From assembly GCA_937902695.1 (NCBI GenBank), contig CALFNI010000496.1:1-18715 (forward strand): a DNA stretch of 18,715 nucleotides, in the 5' to 3' direction. Positions 7,100 to 14,263 of the stretch are shown here, piece after piece. The notes beneath the pieces were generated by a model that worked only from the letters and a program-made list of their open reading frames with translations, was not told the DNA's origin and ran no database searches. Both the position numbers and the translations under genes were made by a program. Origin of the DNA: an uncultured Rhodanobacteraceae bacterium. GTDB lineage: Bacteria; Pseudomonadota; Gammaproteobacteria; Xanthomonadales; Rhodanobacteraceae. The stretch's first letter is position 1, and every line of letters starts with the position of its first letter.

Positions 7100-7789
7100 A
7101 TGCCGCGCCACATTGCGATCGTCGAGGACGAACCCCTGATCCGCGCCAACTACGTCGAGGCGCTTGCGCGGCTCGGTTACGAAGTGCGCGGCTACGGCTC
7201 GCGCGCCGAGGCCGAATCGGCGTTCGCGCAACGGCCGCCCGAGCTCGTCATCATCGATATCGGCCTCGGCGACGAGCCCGACGGCGGCTTCGAGCTCTGC
7301 CGGAACCTGCGCGCGAAGTCGGCGACGCTGCCGATCATCTTCCTGACCGCGCGCGACTCCGATTTCGACGTGATCTCCGGCCTCCGGCTCGGCGCCGACG
7401 ACTACCTTGCGAAGGATGTCTCGCTGCATCAGCTCGCCGCGCGCATCAGCGCGCTGTTCCGCCGCATGGAAGCGCTGAGGAAGCCCGTCGCCGCCGACAA
7501 CATCATCGCGCACGGCCCGCTCAAGATCGAAAGCGAGCGCATGCGCGTGACGTGGAACGGCGTCGACGTGCCGCTGACGGTGACCGAGTTCTGGATGGTG
7601 CACACGCTCGTGCGCTTTCCCGGCCACGTCAAGAATCGCGACCAGCTGATGCGCGATGCGCAGGTCGTCGTCGACGACGCGACGATCACCTCGCACATCA
7701 AGCGCATCCGCAAGAAGTTCATTGCCGTCGATCCCGCGTTCGATGCGATCGATACGGTGCATGGGGCAGGCTACCGCTGGAAGCCGTAG
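7100..7789 (+). CDS. pdsR: Response regulator, proteobacterial dedicated sortase system type
   Basis: A 229-residue OmpR/PhoB-class regulator. The receiver domain at residues 1-122 has acidic pocket Glu9-Asp10, phospho-acceptor Asp53, Thr83 and Lys105. The loop after Asp53 (IGLGDEPDGGFELC) is longer than usual, a feature I associate with the family annotated as the dedicated sortase system response regulator (TIGR03787). A winged-helix DNA-binding domain fills about residues 130-229. ATG 7100 is chosen because GGAG lies seven bases upstream and the product starts directly at the receiver fold; the open frame back to 6944 is non-family sequence. It is followed by its cognate kinase after a 94-base gap filled by an inverted heptamer array. 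No sortase gene is in the window. Family-level call firm, subtype moderate. Confidence 0.8.
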   Translation: MPRHIAIVEDEPLIRANYVEALARLGYEVRGYGSRAEAESAFAQRPPELVIIDIGLGDEPDGGFELCRNLRAKSATLPIIFLTARDSDFDVISGLRLGADDYLAKDVSLHQLAARISALFRRMEALRKPVAADNIIAHGPLKIESERMRVTWNGVDVPLTVTEFWMVHTLVRFPGHVKNRDQLMRDAQVVVDDATITSHIKRIRKKFIAVDPAFDAIDTVHGAGYRWKP

Positions 7790-7793
7790 GGCC

Positions 7794-7821
7794 GGGATTC
7801 GGGATTCGGGATTGGGGATTC
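7794..7821 (+). repeat. Four tandem GGGATTC-type heptamers
   Basis: GGGATTC, GGGATTC, GGGATTG, GGGATTC in direct tandem, starting five bases after the regulator stop. It is the left arm of an inverted pair with 7848-7875. Confidence 0.85.
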
Positions 7822-7847
7822 GCAAGAGCGCGCTGTAGGCTTTGCCC

Positions 7848-7875
7848 TAATCCCGAATCCCGAATCTCCAATTCC
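7848..7875 (-). repeat. Inverted heptamer array, right arm
   Basis: Read on the minus strand it is GGAATTG, GAGATTC, GGGATTC, GGGATTA, four degenerate copies of the same heptamer. With the left arm it can fold into a long imperfect hairpin with a 26-base loop, ending eight bases before the kinase start. Such arrays are, as I recall, dispersed between genes in Xanthomonadales. Confidence 0.8.
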
Positions 7876-7883
7876 GGCGTTTC

Positions 7884-9911
7884 ATGTCCCTTCGCCTCAA
7901 ACTGCTGCTCGTCGCGCTCTCGACGCTCGCGTTGCCGTGGGCCGGCTGGCAGTTCGTGCGACAGACCGAATCGCTGCTGCGCGAGGGCCAGGAGCAGGCG
8001 CTCCTCGCATCGGCATCGACGCTCGCCAAGGCGTTCGCGGCATCGGGCGCGCAATGGCCCCCGGGGCCGGTGCTGTACGTGCATCGTCTCGAGGCGCCCG
8101 TCATCGTCGACGGCTACGCGGACGACTGGAGCGACCTTCGCGCCTATGCGCAGCCGCTCGGTCCCGCGCGCGACGCGCAGAAACTCCGCGTGCTCGCCGG
8201 AACGCGGGCCGACAATCTCTATCTCCTCGCCGACGTGCGCGACGCGACGCGCACGCGCGCCGACGCGGGCGATCCGCGCTCGGCGCAAAGCGACCATCTC
8301 GATCTCGTGCTCGTCCGCGGCGATGAAACGCGACACTACGTGATCGCGAGCGGCGCGCCGGGTCCGTTCGAGGCGCATGCCGACGCGAGCGGGGGAACGC
8401 TGCCGGAACGCCTCGTCGGCGGATGGCAGGAGGATGGCTCGGGTTATCGCGTGGAGCTGCGCATCGCCGGCACGCAGCGGCCCGATCGCATCGGCGTCGC
8501 CGTCTACGACGCCGCCGAGCCCGAAGCCGCCCGCGCGGAACCGCGCGCGCTCGTCGCCTACGACACGCGCGCCGCGGATACGCTCGCGGCGCTCGTCCCC
8601 GATCACGCGCGCGTGCGCGTCGTCGAAACCGACGGCTGGCTGCTCGCCGACGCGGGCGCGCTTCGGGCGTCCGCCGGCGCGCCGGCAGCCGAAGGCTGGC
8701 TTGGCCGGTTCGTCTACGCGAGCCTGGTCGCGCCCGCGCTGACCGGATCGGCGGCGCTCGGCGGCGACATGCCGCGGCTCGACGCCGCCGAGATCTGGCA
8801 GGCGCTCTCCGGTGTCGCGTCGACGAGCTGGCGGGCCGGCCGCGCGGGCGGCGACGTCGTGCTGACGGCCGCCGTGCCGCTTCGCACCGGCGCCGACGTG
8901 CGCGGCGCGCTCGTGCTCGAGCAGGCGAATCGCGCGCTGCCGCTGCTGGCCAATCGCGCGCTGTTCGGCCTCGCCGGCGCTACGCTGGCGGCGCTGGCGA
9001 TCGCGGGCCTCATCCTGCTGCTGTTCGGCGCGTCGCTCTCGTTCCGGATCCGGCGCCTGCGCAACGCGGCGGATCGTGCGGTACGGACGTCCGGACGTCT
9101 ATCCGGCCCGATGCCGCTGGCCGGCGACGACGACGAGCTCGGCGATCTTGCGCGCAGCTTCGCCAGGCTCTTCGACGAGATCGGGGCATACACCGACTAT
9201 CTGCGCACGCTTGCCTCCAAGCTTTCGCACGAGCTCAACACGCCGCTCGCGATCGTGAAATCCTCGCTCGACAACCTGGATCACCAGGCGCTTCCGGCCG
9301 ATGCGCGCGCGTACGCGGCGCGTGCGCGCGACGGCGCCGAGCGGCTCGGCAAGATCGTGCGCGCGATGAGCGAGGCGGGCCGCATCGAGCGGGCGATCGC
9401 GGCCGCGGAAGCGGAGGACTTCGACCTGGCCGCGCTCGTCGAAGGGTGCGCCGCCGGCTACCGTGCGCTGGCCGGCGGCCGCGAGATTCGCGTCCACCTG
9501 CCGGGCGCTACGGTGCCGTTCCACGGCGCGCCGGAGCTCATCGCGCAGGCGCTCGACAAGCTCTTCGACAACGCGCGCTCGTTCGCGCCCGACGACGGCT
9601 GGATCGAGATCGGCCTCGCGAGCGCCGGCGCCTACGCCGCGATCCGCGTCGCCAATTCCGGCCCGCCGCTGCCGGCCTCGATGCAGGATCGCCTGTTCGA
9701 TTCGCTCGTCAGCGTGCGCGAGCCCGGCGCGCGCAACGGCGGCGAGACGCCGCATCTCGGCCTTGGCCTCTACGTCGTGCGTCTCGTCGCCGAGCTGCAT
9801 CGCGGATCTGCGCTGGCGCACAATCTCGACGGCGGCCGCGGCGTAGAGTTCACGCTGCGGCTCAAGGGGATGCCGCGCCGCCGACTGTCCGAGGTGAGCT
9901 CCGATGCATGA
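7884..9911 (+). CDS. pdsS: Sensor histidine kinase, proteobacterial dedicated sortase system type
   Basis: The product is 675 residues, inner membrane. A short N-terminal membrane segment (about 5-22) and a second at about 361-381 bracket a large periplasmic domain. That domain opens with VIVDGYADDWSDL (about 73-85), the pattern of CBM9/DOMON-like sugar-binding beta-sandwiches, so it may sense a glycan or surface ligand. A HAMP linker follows (about 382-435). The H-box SHELNTP has His449 as phosphorylation site; the N-box DKLFDNA holds Asn563; the ATP lid contains FDSLVSVR and GLGLYVV. The layout fits TIGR03785, the kinase paired with the dedicated sortase regulator. The start ATG lacks a clear ribosome binding site and sits just after the inverted heptamer array. 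The 3' end overlaps the next gene by eight bases. Confidence 0.82.
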   Translation: MSLRLKLLLVALSTLALPWAGWQFVRQTESLLREGQEQALLASASTLAKAFAASGAQWPPGPVLYVHRLEAPVIVDGYADDWSDLRAYAQPLGPARDAQKLRVLAGTRADNLYLLADVRDATRTRADAGDPRSAQSDHLDLVLVRGDETRHYVIASGAPGPFEAHADASGGTLPERLVGGWQEDGSGYRVELRIAGTQRPDRIGVAVYDAAEPEAARAEPRALVAYDTRAADTLAALVPDHARVRVVETDGWLLADAGALRASAGAPAAEGWLGRFVYASLVAPALTGSAALGGDMPRLDAAEIWQALSGVASTSWRAGRAGGDVVLTAAVPLRTGADVRGALVLEQANRALPLLANRALFGLAGATLAALAIAGLILLLFGASLSFRIRRLRNAADRAVRTSGRLSGPMPLAGDDDELGDLARSFARLFDEIGAYTDYLRTLASKLSHELNTPLAIVKSSLDNLDHQALPADARAYAARARDGAERLGKIVRAMSEAGRIERAIAAAEAEDFDLAALVEGCAAGYRALAGGREIRVHLPGATVPFHGAPELIAQALDKLFDNARSFAPDDGWIEIGLASAGAYAAIRVANSGPPLPASMQDRLFDSLVSVREPGARNGGETPHLGLGLYVVRLVAELHRGSALAHNLDGGRGVEFTLRLKGMPRRRLSEVSSDA

Positions 9912-10947
9912 TCGTTCGCGTGCGGCCGCATTGGCCGCGTTTCTCTGCTGCGCGGCCGTCGCGCAAGCCCAGCAGCACGTGACCACCGGTCCCGAGCTCG
10001 ATTACCAGCCGTCGGTGATCCAGTCGACCGACGACGATGCGCGCATCGTCGTCTTCGAGCGGCTCGATCCGGACACGCTGGTCGGCGATCTCTGGCTGAC
10101 GCGCTCGACGGATGGCGGGGCGAGCTGGACCGATCCGGTCGCGATCATCGCGACGGCCGCGAACGAGCGCCATCCCGCGCTCGTGCAGACCGGGCCCGCG
10201 CAGTACGGGCTCTTTTACCTGAAGGGCACCGATACGACGAATTACCGCATCTACCGCGCGACGAGCAGCGACGGCGTCGTCTTCGTCGAACAGGGTGCAG
10301 TCGATCTCGGCTGGCCGACCGCCGGCGACGTGAACCCGCACGTGATCCGTCACGACGACGGCACGCTCACCATGAGCTATCAGCGCTACAACGCGACCAC
10401 GTTCAACTACGACTGCTTCGTGGCCGAGTCTACCGATGACGGCGTGAGCTGGGATGCGATGCAGACGGTCATCGCGACCGGCGCGCAGCTGCCGCGCATC
10501 GCGTATCGCGAAAGCGACGGCCTCTATCTCGCGAGCTACCAGATCGGCAGCAGCAGCGTCCATATCTATACGAAGACGACGACGAACGTGCGCGACTGGA
10601 GCGGGGCGCGCGTCAACTTCGCCGTCGTCGGCGACAACCACGATTCGCTGCCGGTCGCGATGCCGGACGGCGCATTCGTCGCGTTCTTCATCCGCGCGAC
10701 CGGCGGCACGTTCGACATCGCATTCCGCCGCTCGGCCGACGGCGCGGACTGGTCCTCGCCGGTCGCGGTCACCGATACGCTCACGGCCGACGACGTCGAG
10801 CCGCATCCGCTCCTCGTCGGCTCGCCGGATCATGTCGAGCTCTACTGGGGCCGCGACGAGCCCGCCGGCAGCTTCACGTACGACATCGTGCGCGAGCCGA
10901 TCGTCCCGGTGAACGAGATCATTTTCGCCGACGGCTTCGAGAACTGA
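9904..10947 (+). CDS. Secreted sialidase-like (BNR-repeat) protein with C-terminal IIFADGFEN
   Basis: The product is 347 residues. A signal peptide (about 1-22, cleavage near AQA-Q) is followed by a six-blade propeller-like sequence. Asp-box (BNR) motifs SxDxGxxW are visible: STDGGASW, STDDGVSW and a degenerate RRSADGADW. This fits the sialidase superfamily fold, but the catalytic arginine triad and Tyr/Glu pair of true sialidases were not identified, so enzymatic activity should not be assumed. The last residues, NEIIFADGFEN, resemble a short C-terminal motif I recall on many exported Xanthomonadales proteins. ATG 9904 lies within the kinase 3' end, and GAGGTGAG five bases upstream is its ribosome binding site, so it is translationally coupled to the kinase and probably the output or ligand of that system. 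Confidence 0.75.
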   Translation: MHDRSRAAALAAFLCCAAVAQAQQHVTTGPELDYQPSVIQSTDDDARIVVFERLDPDTLVGDLWLTRSTDGGASWTDPVAIIATAANERHPALVQTGPAQYGLFYLKGTDTTNYRIYRATSSDGVVFVEQGAVDLGWPTAGDVNPHVIRHDDGTLTMSYQRYNATTFNYDCFVAESTDDGVSWDAMQTVIATGAQLPRIAYRESDGLYLASYQIGSSSVHIYTKTTTNVRDWSGARVNFAVVGDNHDSLPVAMPDGAFVAFFIRATGGTFDIAFRRSADGADWSSPVAVTDTLTADDVEPHPLLVGSPDHVELYWGRDEPAGSFTYDIVREPIVPVNEIIFADGFEN

Positions 10948-10954
10948 TTCCGCG

Positions 10955-10984
10955 GCAAGGCTGTCGCGCGCGCGGCGGCCTTGC
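10955..10984. terminator. 7-bp inverted repeat between the sialidase-like gene and trpE
   Basis: GCAAGGC (10955-10961) and GCCTTGC (10978-10984) with a 16-base GC-rich centre. No T-tract follows. It abuts the trpE -10 box, so it could be a weak terminator for the upstream operon or an operator for trpE. Confidence 0.3.
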
Positions 10985-10990
10985 TATCTT
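10982..10990 (+). promoter_or_regulatory. Candidate extended -10 of trpE
   Basis: TGCTATCTT combines a TGN element and TATCTT 30 bases before the trpE ATG. There is no convincing -35. The predicted leader is only about 20 bases, leaving no room for a trp leader peptide or attenuator. Confidence 0.4.
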
Positions 10991-11019
10991 CGGATGCCCC
11001 GCTTCACGGCAGGCTTCCG

Positions 11020-12495
11020 ATGCTCACGCAGGACGCGTTCGACGCGCTCGCCGCGCAAGGCTTCAACCGCATTCCGGTCGCGCGCGAGGTCTTGTCCGAT
11101 CTCGATACGCCGCTCTCCGTGTATCTCAAGCTCGCGGACGCGCCGTATGCCTATCTCTTCGAATCGGTCGAAGGCGGCGAGAACTGGGGCCGCTACTCGA
11201 TCATTGGCCTGCCGTGCCGGCGCGTCTATGCGCTCCGCGGAAGCACGCTCTCGGTCGAGGAGCTCGGCGAAACCGTCGAGACGCGCACGCTCGCCGATCC
11301 GCTCGGCGAGATCGAAAAAATCCGCGCGACGTACAAGGTGCCGCAGCTCGCCGGGCTGCCGGCGTTCACCGGCGGCCTCGTCGGCTATTTCGGCTTCGAG
11401 ACGATCGCTTGGATAGAGCCGAAGCTCGCCGCGAACGAAAAGGCCGACACGCTCGGCACGCCCGATGCGCTGCTGATGCTGAGCGAGGAAGTCGCGGTCT
11501 TCGACAACCTCAAGGGTCGGCTCTACCTCATCGTCCATGCCGACCCGGCCGAGCCGCAGGCATACGCGCGCGCGCGGCGGCGGCTCGACGAGCTGCAGTT
11601 TCGCCTGCGCCATTCGGGCTCCGGCTATCCCGACGTGCTCGATCCGAAGGCGCTCGAGGAAACCGATTTCGTCTCGAGCTTCACGCGCGAGGAATACGAA
11701 GCGCTCGTCGAGAAGGCGAAGGAATACATCCGCGCGGGCGATATTTTCCAGGTCGTGCCCTCGCAGAGATTGTCGGTCCCGTTCCGCGCGCGACCGGTCG
11801 ACGTCTATCGGGCGCTCCGCGCGCTCAATCCGTCGCCGTACATGTACTTCCTCGATCTCGGCCGCACGAAGATCGTCGGCTCGTCGCCGGAGATACTGGT
11901 CAGGCTCAAGGCCGGCAAGGTCGTCGTCCGGCCGATCGCCGGCACGCGGCCGCGCGGCAAGACGCCGGCGCAGGATCGCGCGCTCGAAGAGGAACTGCTT
12001 GCCGACGCGAAGGAGCGCGCCGAGCACCTGATGCTGATCGATCTCGGCCGCAACGACGTCGGCCGTGTCAGCAGGACCGGCACCGTCGCGCTCACCGAAA
12101 GCTACGTCGTCGAGCGCTACTCGCACGTGATGCACATCGTGAGCCAGGTCGAAGGCGAGCTCCGCGACGGGCTCTCGTACATGGACGTGCTGAAGGCGAC
12201 GTTTCCGGCCGGCACCGTTTCCGGCGCGCCGAAGATCCGCGCGATCGAGATCATCCGCGAGCTCGAGCCGCACAAGCGCAACATCTATGCCGGCGCGATC
12301 GGCTACATCGGCTGGTGGGGCGATGCCGACACCGCAATCGCGATCCGCACGGCGGTGATCCAGGACGGCACGCTGCACGTGCAGGCCGGCGGCGGCATCG
12401 TGTTCGATTCCGATCCTGCCAAGGAATGGGAAGAAACGATGAACAAGGGCCGCGCGCTGTTCCGCGCGGTCGCCCAGGCCGCAAGCGGGCTCTGA
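11020..12495 (+). CDS. trpE: Anthranilate synthase component I
   Basis: Chorismate to anthranilate, first step of tryptophan biosynthesis, with TrpG supplying ammonia. The length of 491 residues is standard. The N-terminal FESVEGGENWGRYSIIG segment carries the tryptophan feedback site (the S of ESVE-type motif). Conserved chorismate-binding motifs follow in order: GGLVGYFGFE, DIFQVVPSQRL, GSSPEIL, PIAGTRPRG, LIDLGRNDVGRV, HIVSQVEG, FPAGTVSGAPK and AGGGIVFDSDP. ATG 11020 gives the usual N-terminus (LTQDAFDALAAQGFNRIPV); its ribosome binding site is weak. ybaL follows five bases after the stop, so the two are one operon, while trpG and trpD lie 5 kb downstream. Confidence 0.96.
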   Translation: MLTQDAFDALAAQGFNRIPVAREVLSDLDTPLSVYLKLADAPYAYLFESVEGGENWGRYSIIGLPCRRVYALRGSTLSVEELGETVETRTLADPLGEIEKIRATYKVPQLAGLPAFTGGLVGYFGFETIAWIEPKLAANEKADTLGTPDALLMLSEEVAVFDNLKGRLYLIVHADPAEPQAYARARRRLDELQFRLRHSGSGYPDVLDPKALEETDFVSSFTREEYEALVEKAKEYIRAGDIFQVVPSQRLSVPFRARPVDVYRALRALNPSPYMYFLDLGRTKIVGSSPEILVRLKAGKVVVRPIAGTRPRGKTPAQDRALEEELLADAKERAEHLMLIDLGRNDVGRVSRTGTVALTESYVVERYSHVMHIVSQVEGELRDGLSYMDVLKATFPAGTVSGAPKIRAIEIIRELEPHKRNIYAGAIGYIGWWGDADTAIAIRTAVIQDGTLHVQAGGGIVFDSDPAKEWEETMNKGRALFRAVAQAASGL

Positions 12496-12500
12496 CGGCG

Positions 12501-14198
12501 GTGCCGCACTACACGCCGCTGATCGCAACGATCGTGTTCGCGCTCGTGCTCGCGTACGCGGCGGGCGCGCTCGCGTTGAAGCTCCGGCTCGCGCCGATCG
12601 TCGGCTATCTCGCCGCCGGCGTCGCCGTCGGGCCGTTCACGCCGGGCTTCGTCGCCGACCAGTCGCTCGCCGCCGAGCTCTCCGAAATCGGCGTGATCCT
12701 GCTGATGTTCGGCGTCGGATTGCATTTCTCGCTCGGCGACCTGCTGTCGGTACGAGCGATCGCGATTCCGGGCGCCGCGGTGCAGATTGCGATCGCGACG
12801 CTGCTCGGCATGGCGCTGGCGTGGCTGCTCGGCTGGTCGATCGGCGCGGGCCTCGTGTTCGGGCTGGCGTTGTCGGTGGCAAGCACGGTCGTCCTCCTGC
12901 GCGCGCTCGAAGTCAGGCGGCTGCTCGAAACCGGCCGCGGCCGCATCGCGGTCGGCTGGCTCATCGTCGAAGACCTCGCGATGGTGCTCGTGCTCGTGCT
13001 GCTGCCGCCCGTCGCGGGCGTGATCGGCGGCCATGCCGACACGGCGCACGGCGGCGCCGGCATCTACGTGACGCACGGCATCACGCTGGCGAAAGGCGGC
13101 GCGTTCGTCGCGCTGATGCTGGTCGTCGGCCGTCGCGCGATTCCGTGGCTGCTCGAGCGCACCGCGGGCCTCGGTTCGCGCGAGCTCTTCACGCTCGCCG
13201 TGCTCGCGATCGCGCTCGGCGTGGCATATGCATCGGCGCGTCTTTTCGACGTGTCGTTTGCGCTCGGCGCGTTCTTCGCCGGCATGGTGCTCAAGGAATC
13301 CTCGCTGAGCCACGAAGCCGCCGAGCAGTCGCTGCCGTTCCGCGATGCCTTCGCGGTGCTGTTCTTCGTCGCGGCCGGTATGCTGTTCGATCCGACGATC
13401 CTCGTGCGCGAGCCGCTGCCGGTGCTGGCGACGCTCGCGATCATCGTCGTCGGCAAGTCGCTTGCCGCGCTCGCGATCGTGCGCGTGTTCGGACGGTCGC
13501 TCGAAACCGGGCTCACGATCGCGGTGAGCCTCGCGCAGATCGGCGAGTTCTCGTTCATTCTCGCCGCGCTCGGCACCGATCTCGGCCTGCTGCCGAAGCA
13601 GGGCAACGATCTCATCCTCGCCGGCGCGATCCTGTCGATCCTGCTGAATCCGGTCCTGTTCGCGGCGCTCGATCGCTGGCTTTCGAGTCGCGCGGCCAAG
13701 GCTGCGGCGGAGGCGGCGCCCGTGGAGGACGAAGAGGCGCCGCCGGGCCCGCCGCTGCCGACGGCCGATCACGTCGTGCTGATCGGATTCGGGCGCGTGG
13801 GTTCGCGCGTCGGACACGCGCTGCACGCGGCGGGCCATGCGCTCGCGGTGATCGAGTCGGAGCGCGAATCGCTCGACGCGGCGCGCGCACTCGGCATCGC
13901 GGGCCTGCTCGGCAATGCGTCGTCGGAGGACGTGCTCGCCGCGGCGCACACGGCCGCCGCCAGGGCGATCATCGTGGCGATTCCGCAGACGATCGAGGCC
14001 GGCCAGGTTATCGCGCATGCGCGCACGCTGCAGCCGGGCATCGCGGTGGTCGCGCGCGCACATACCGACCGCGACGTCGACTACCTGCTCGCGCACGGTG
14101 CCGACGCCGCGATCATGGGCGAGCGCGAAATCGCGCGGGGCATGGTCGAATCGATCGAATCGCTCGATACAAAGCTCGGCCGATACGCGACGGGATAA
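12501..14198 (+). CDS. ybaL: CPA2 family cation/proton antiporter, YbaL type
   Basis: A 565-residue inner-membrane protein. The N-terminal Na+/H+ exchanger domain has about 11-12 membrane segments (about residues 4-390). Diagnostic blocks are GVILLMFGVGLHFS, LSVASTVVLLRALE, GWLIVEDLAMVLVLVLLPP, FDVSFALGAFFAGMVL and SLAQIGEFSFILA. After a charged linker (EEAPPGPPLP) a cytoplasmic TrkA-N Rossmann domain starts with VVLIGFGRVGSRVG and continues with GNASSEDVL, MGEREIARGM. The order and wording closely follow E. coli YbaL (558 residues), a KefB/C relative; gating by nucleotide through the Rossmann domain is inferred. The start is GTG 12501, five bases after the trpE stop (product PHYTPLIATIV). 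The ribosome binding site is weak, so reinitiation from trpE is likely. Confidence 0.92.
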   Translation: MPHYTPLIATIVFALVLAYAAGALALKLRLAPIVGYLAAGVAVGPFTPGFVADQSLAAELSEIGVILLMFGVGLHFSLGDLLSVRAIAIPGAAVQIAIATLLGMALAWLLGWSIGAGLVFGLALSVASTVVLLRALEVRRLLETGRGRIAVGWLIVEDLAMVLVLVLLPPVAGVIGGHADTAHGGAGIYVTHGITLAKGGAFVALMLVVGRRAIPWLLERTAGLGSRELFTLAVLAIALGVAYASARLFDVSFALGAFFAGMVLKESSLSHEAAEQSLPFRDAFAVLFFVAAGMLFDPTILVREPLPVLATLAIIVVGKSLAALAIVRVFGRSLETGLTIAVSLAQIGEFSFILAALGTDLGLLPKQGNDLILAGAILSILLNPVLFAALDRWLSSRAAKAAAEAAPVEDEEAPPGPPLPTADHVVLIGFGRVGSRVGHALHAAGHALAVIESERESLDAARALGIAGLLGNASSEDVLAAAHTAAARAIIVAIPQTIEAGQVIAHARTLQPGIAVVARAHTDRDVDYLLAHGADAAIMGEREIARGMVESIESLDTKLGRYATG

Positions 14199-14201
14199 CG
14201 C

Positions 14202-14227
14202 GGGAATAAATCCGCGCCATCGCCGAT
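14202..14227 (+). promoter_or_regulatory. Candidate ECF-sigma promoter of the phosphoesterase operon
   Basis: GGGAATAAAT (14202-14211) is AT-rich in a GC-rich setting and resembles the GGAAT-type -35 of ECF promoters. CGAT (14224-14227) lies about 15 bases after GGAATA. It is 37 bases before the first gene of an operon that itself encodes an ECF sigma factor, so autoregulation is plausible. The -10 is uncertain. Confidence 0.35.
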
Positions 14228-14263
14228 CCGGAGGGTACTGTCACCCGAACCGGAGTCGATGCG

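Noticed and set aside
10985..11020. trp leader peptide and attenuator upstream of trpE
   Set aside because: The predicted leader is about 20 bases, with no tandem Trp codons and no alternative hairpins.
10984..12528. Long antisense open frame (514 codons) opposite trpE
   Set aside because: It mirrors a fully conserved trpE, is arginine-rich and low-complexity, and has no ribosome binding site; long antisense frames are expected at this GC content.
12303..14096. 597-codon antisense frame opposite ybaL
   Set aside because: Arg/Asp/His-rich shadow of a strongly conserved transporter with no family resemblance.
14196..14216. Hairpin CGCGG/CCGCG after ybaL as terminator
   Set aside because: Only about five base pairs with no T-tract; the enclosed GGGAATAAAT is better read as a promoter element.
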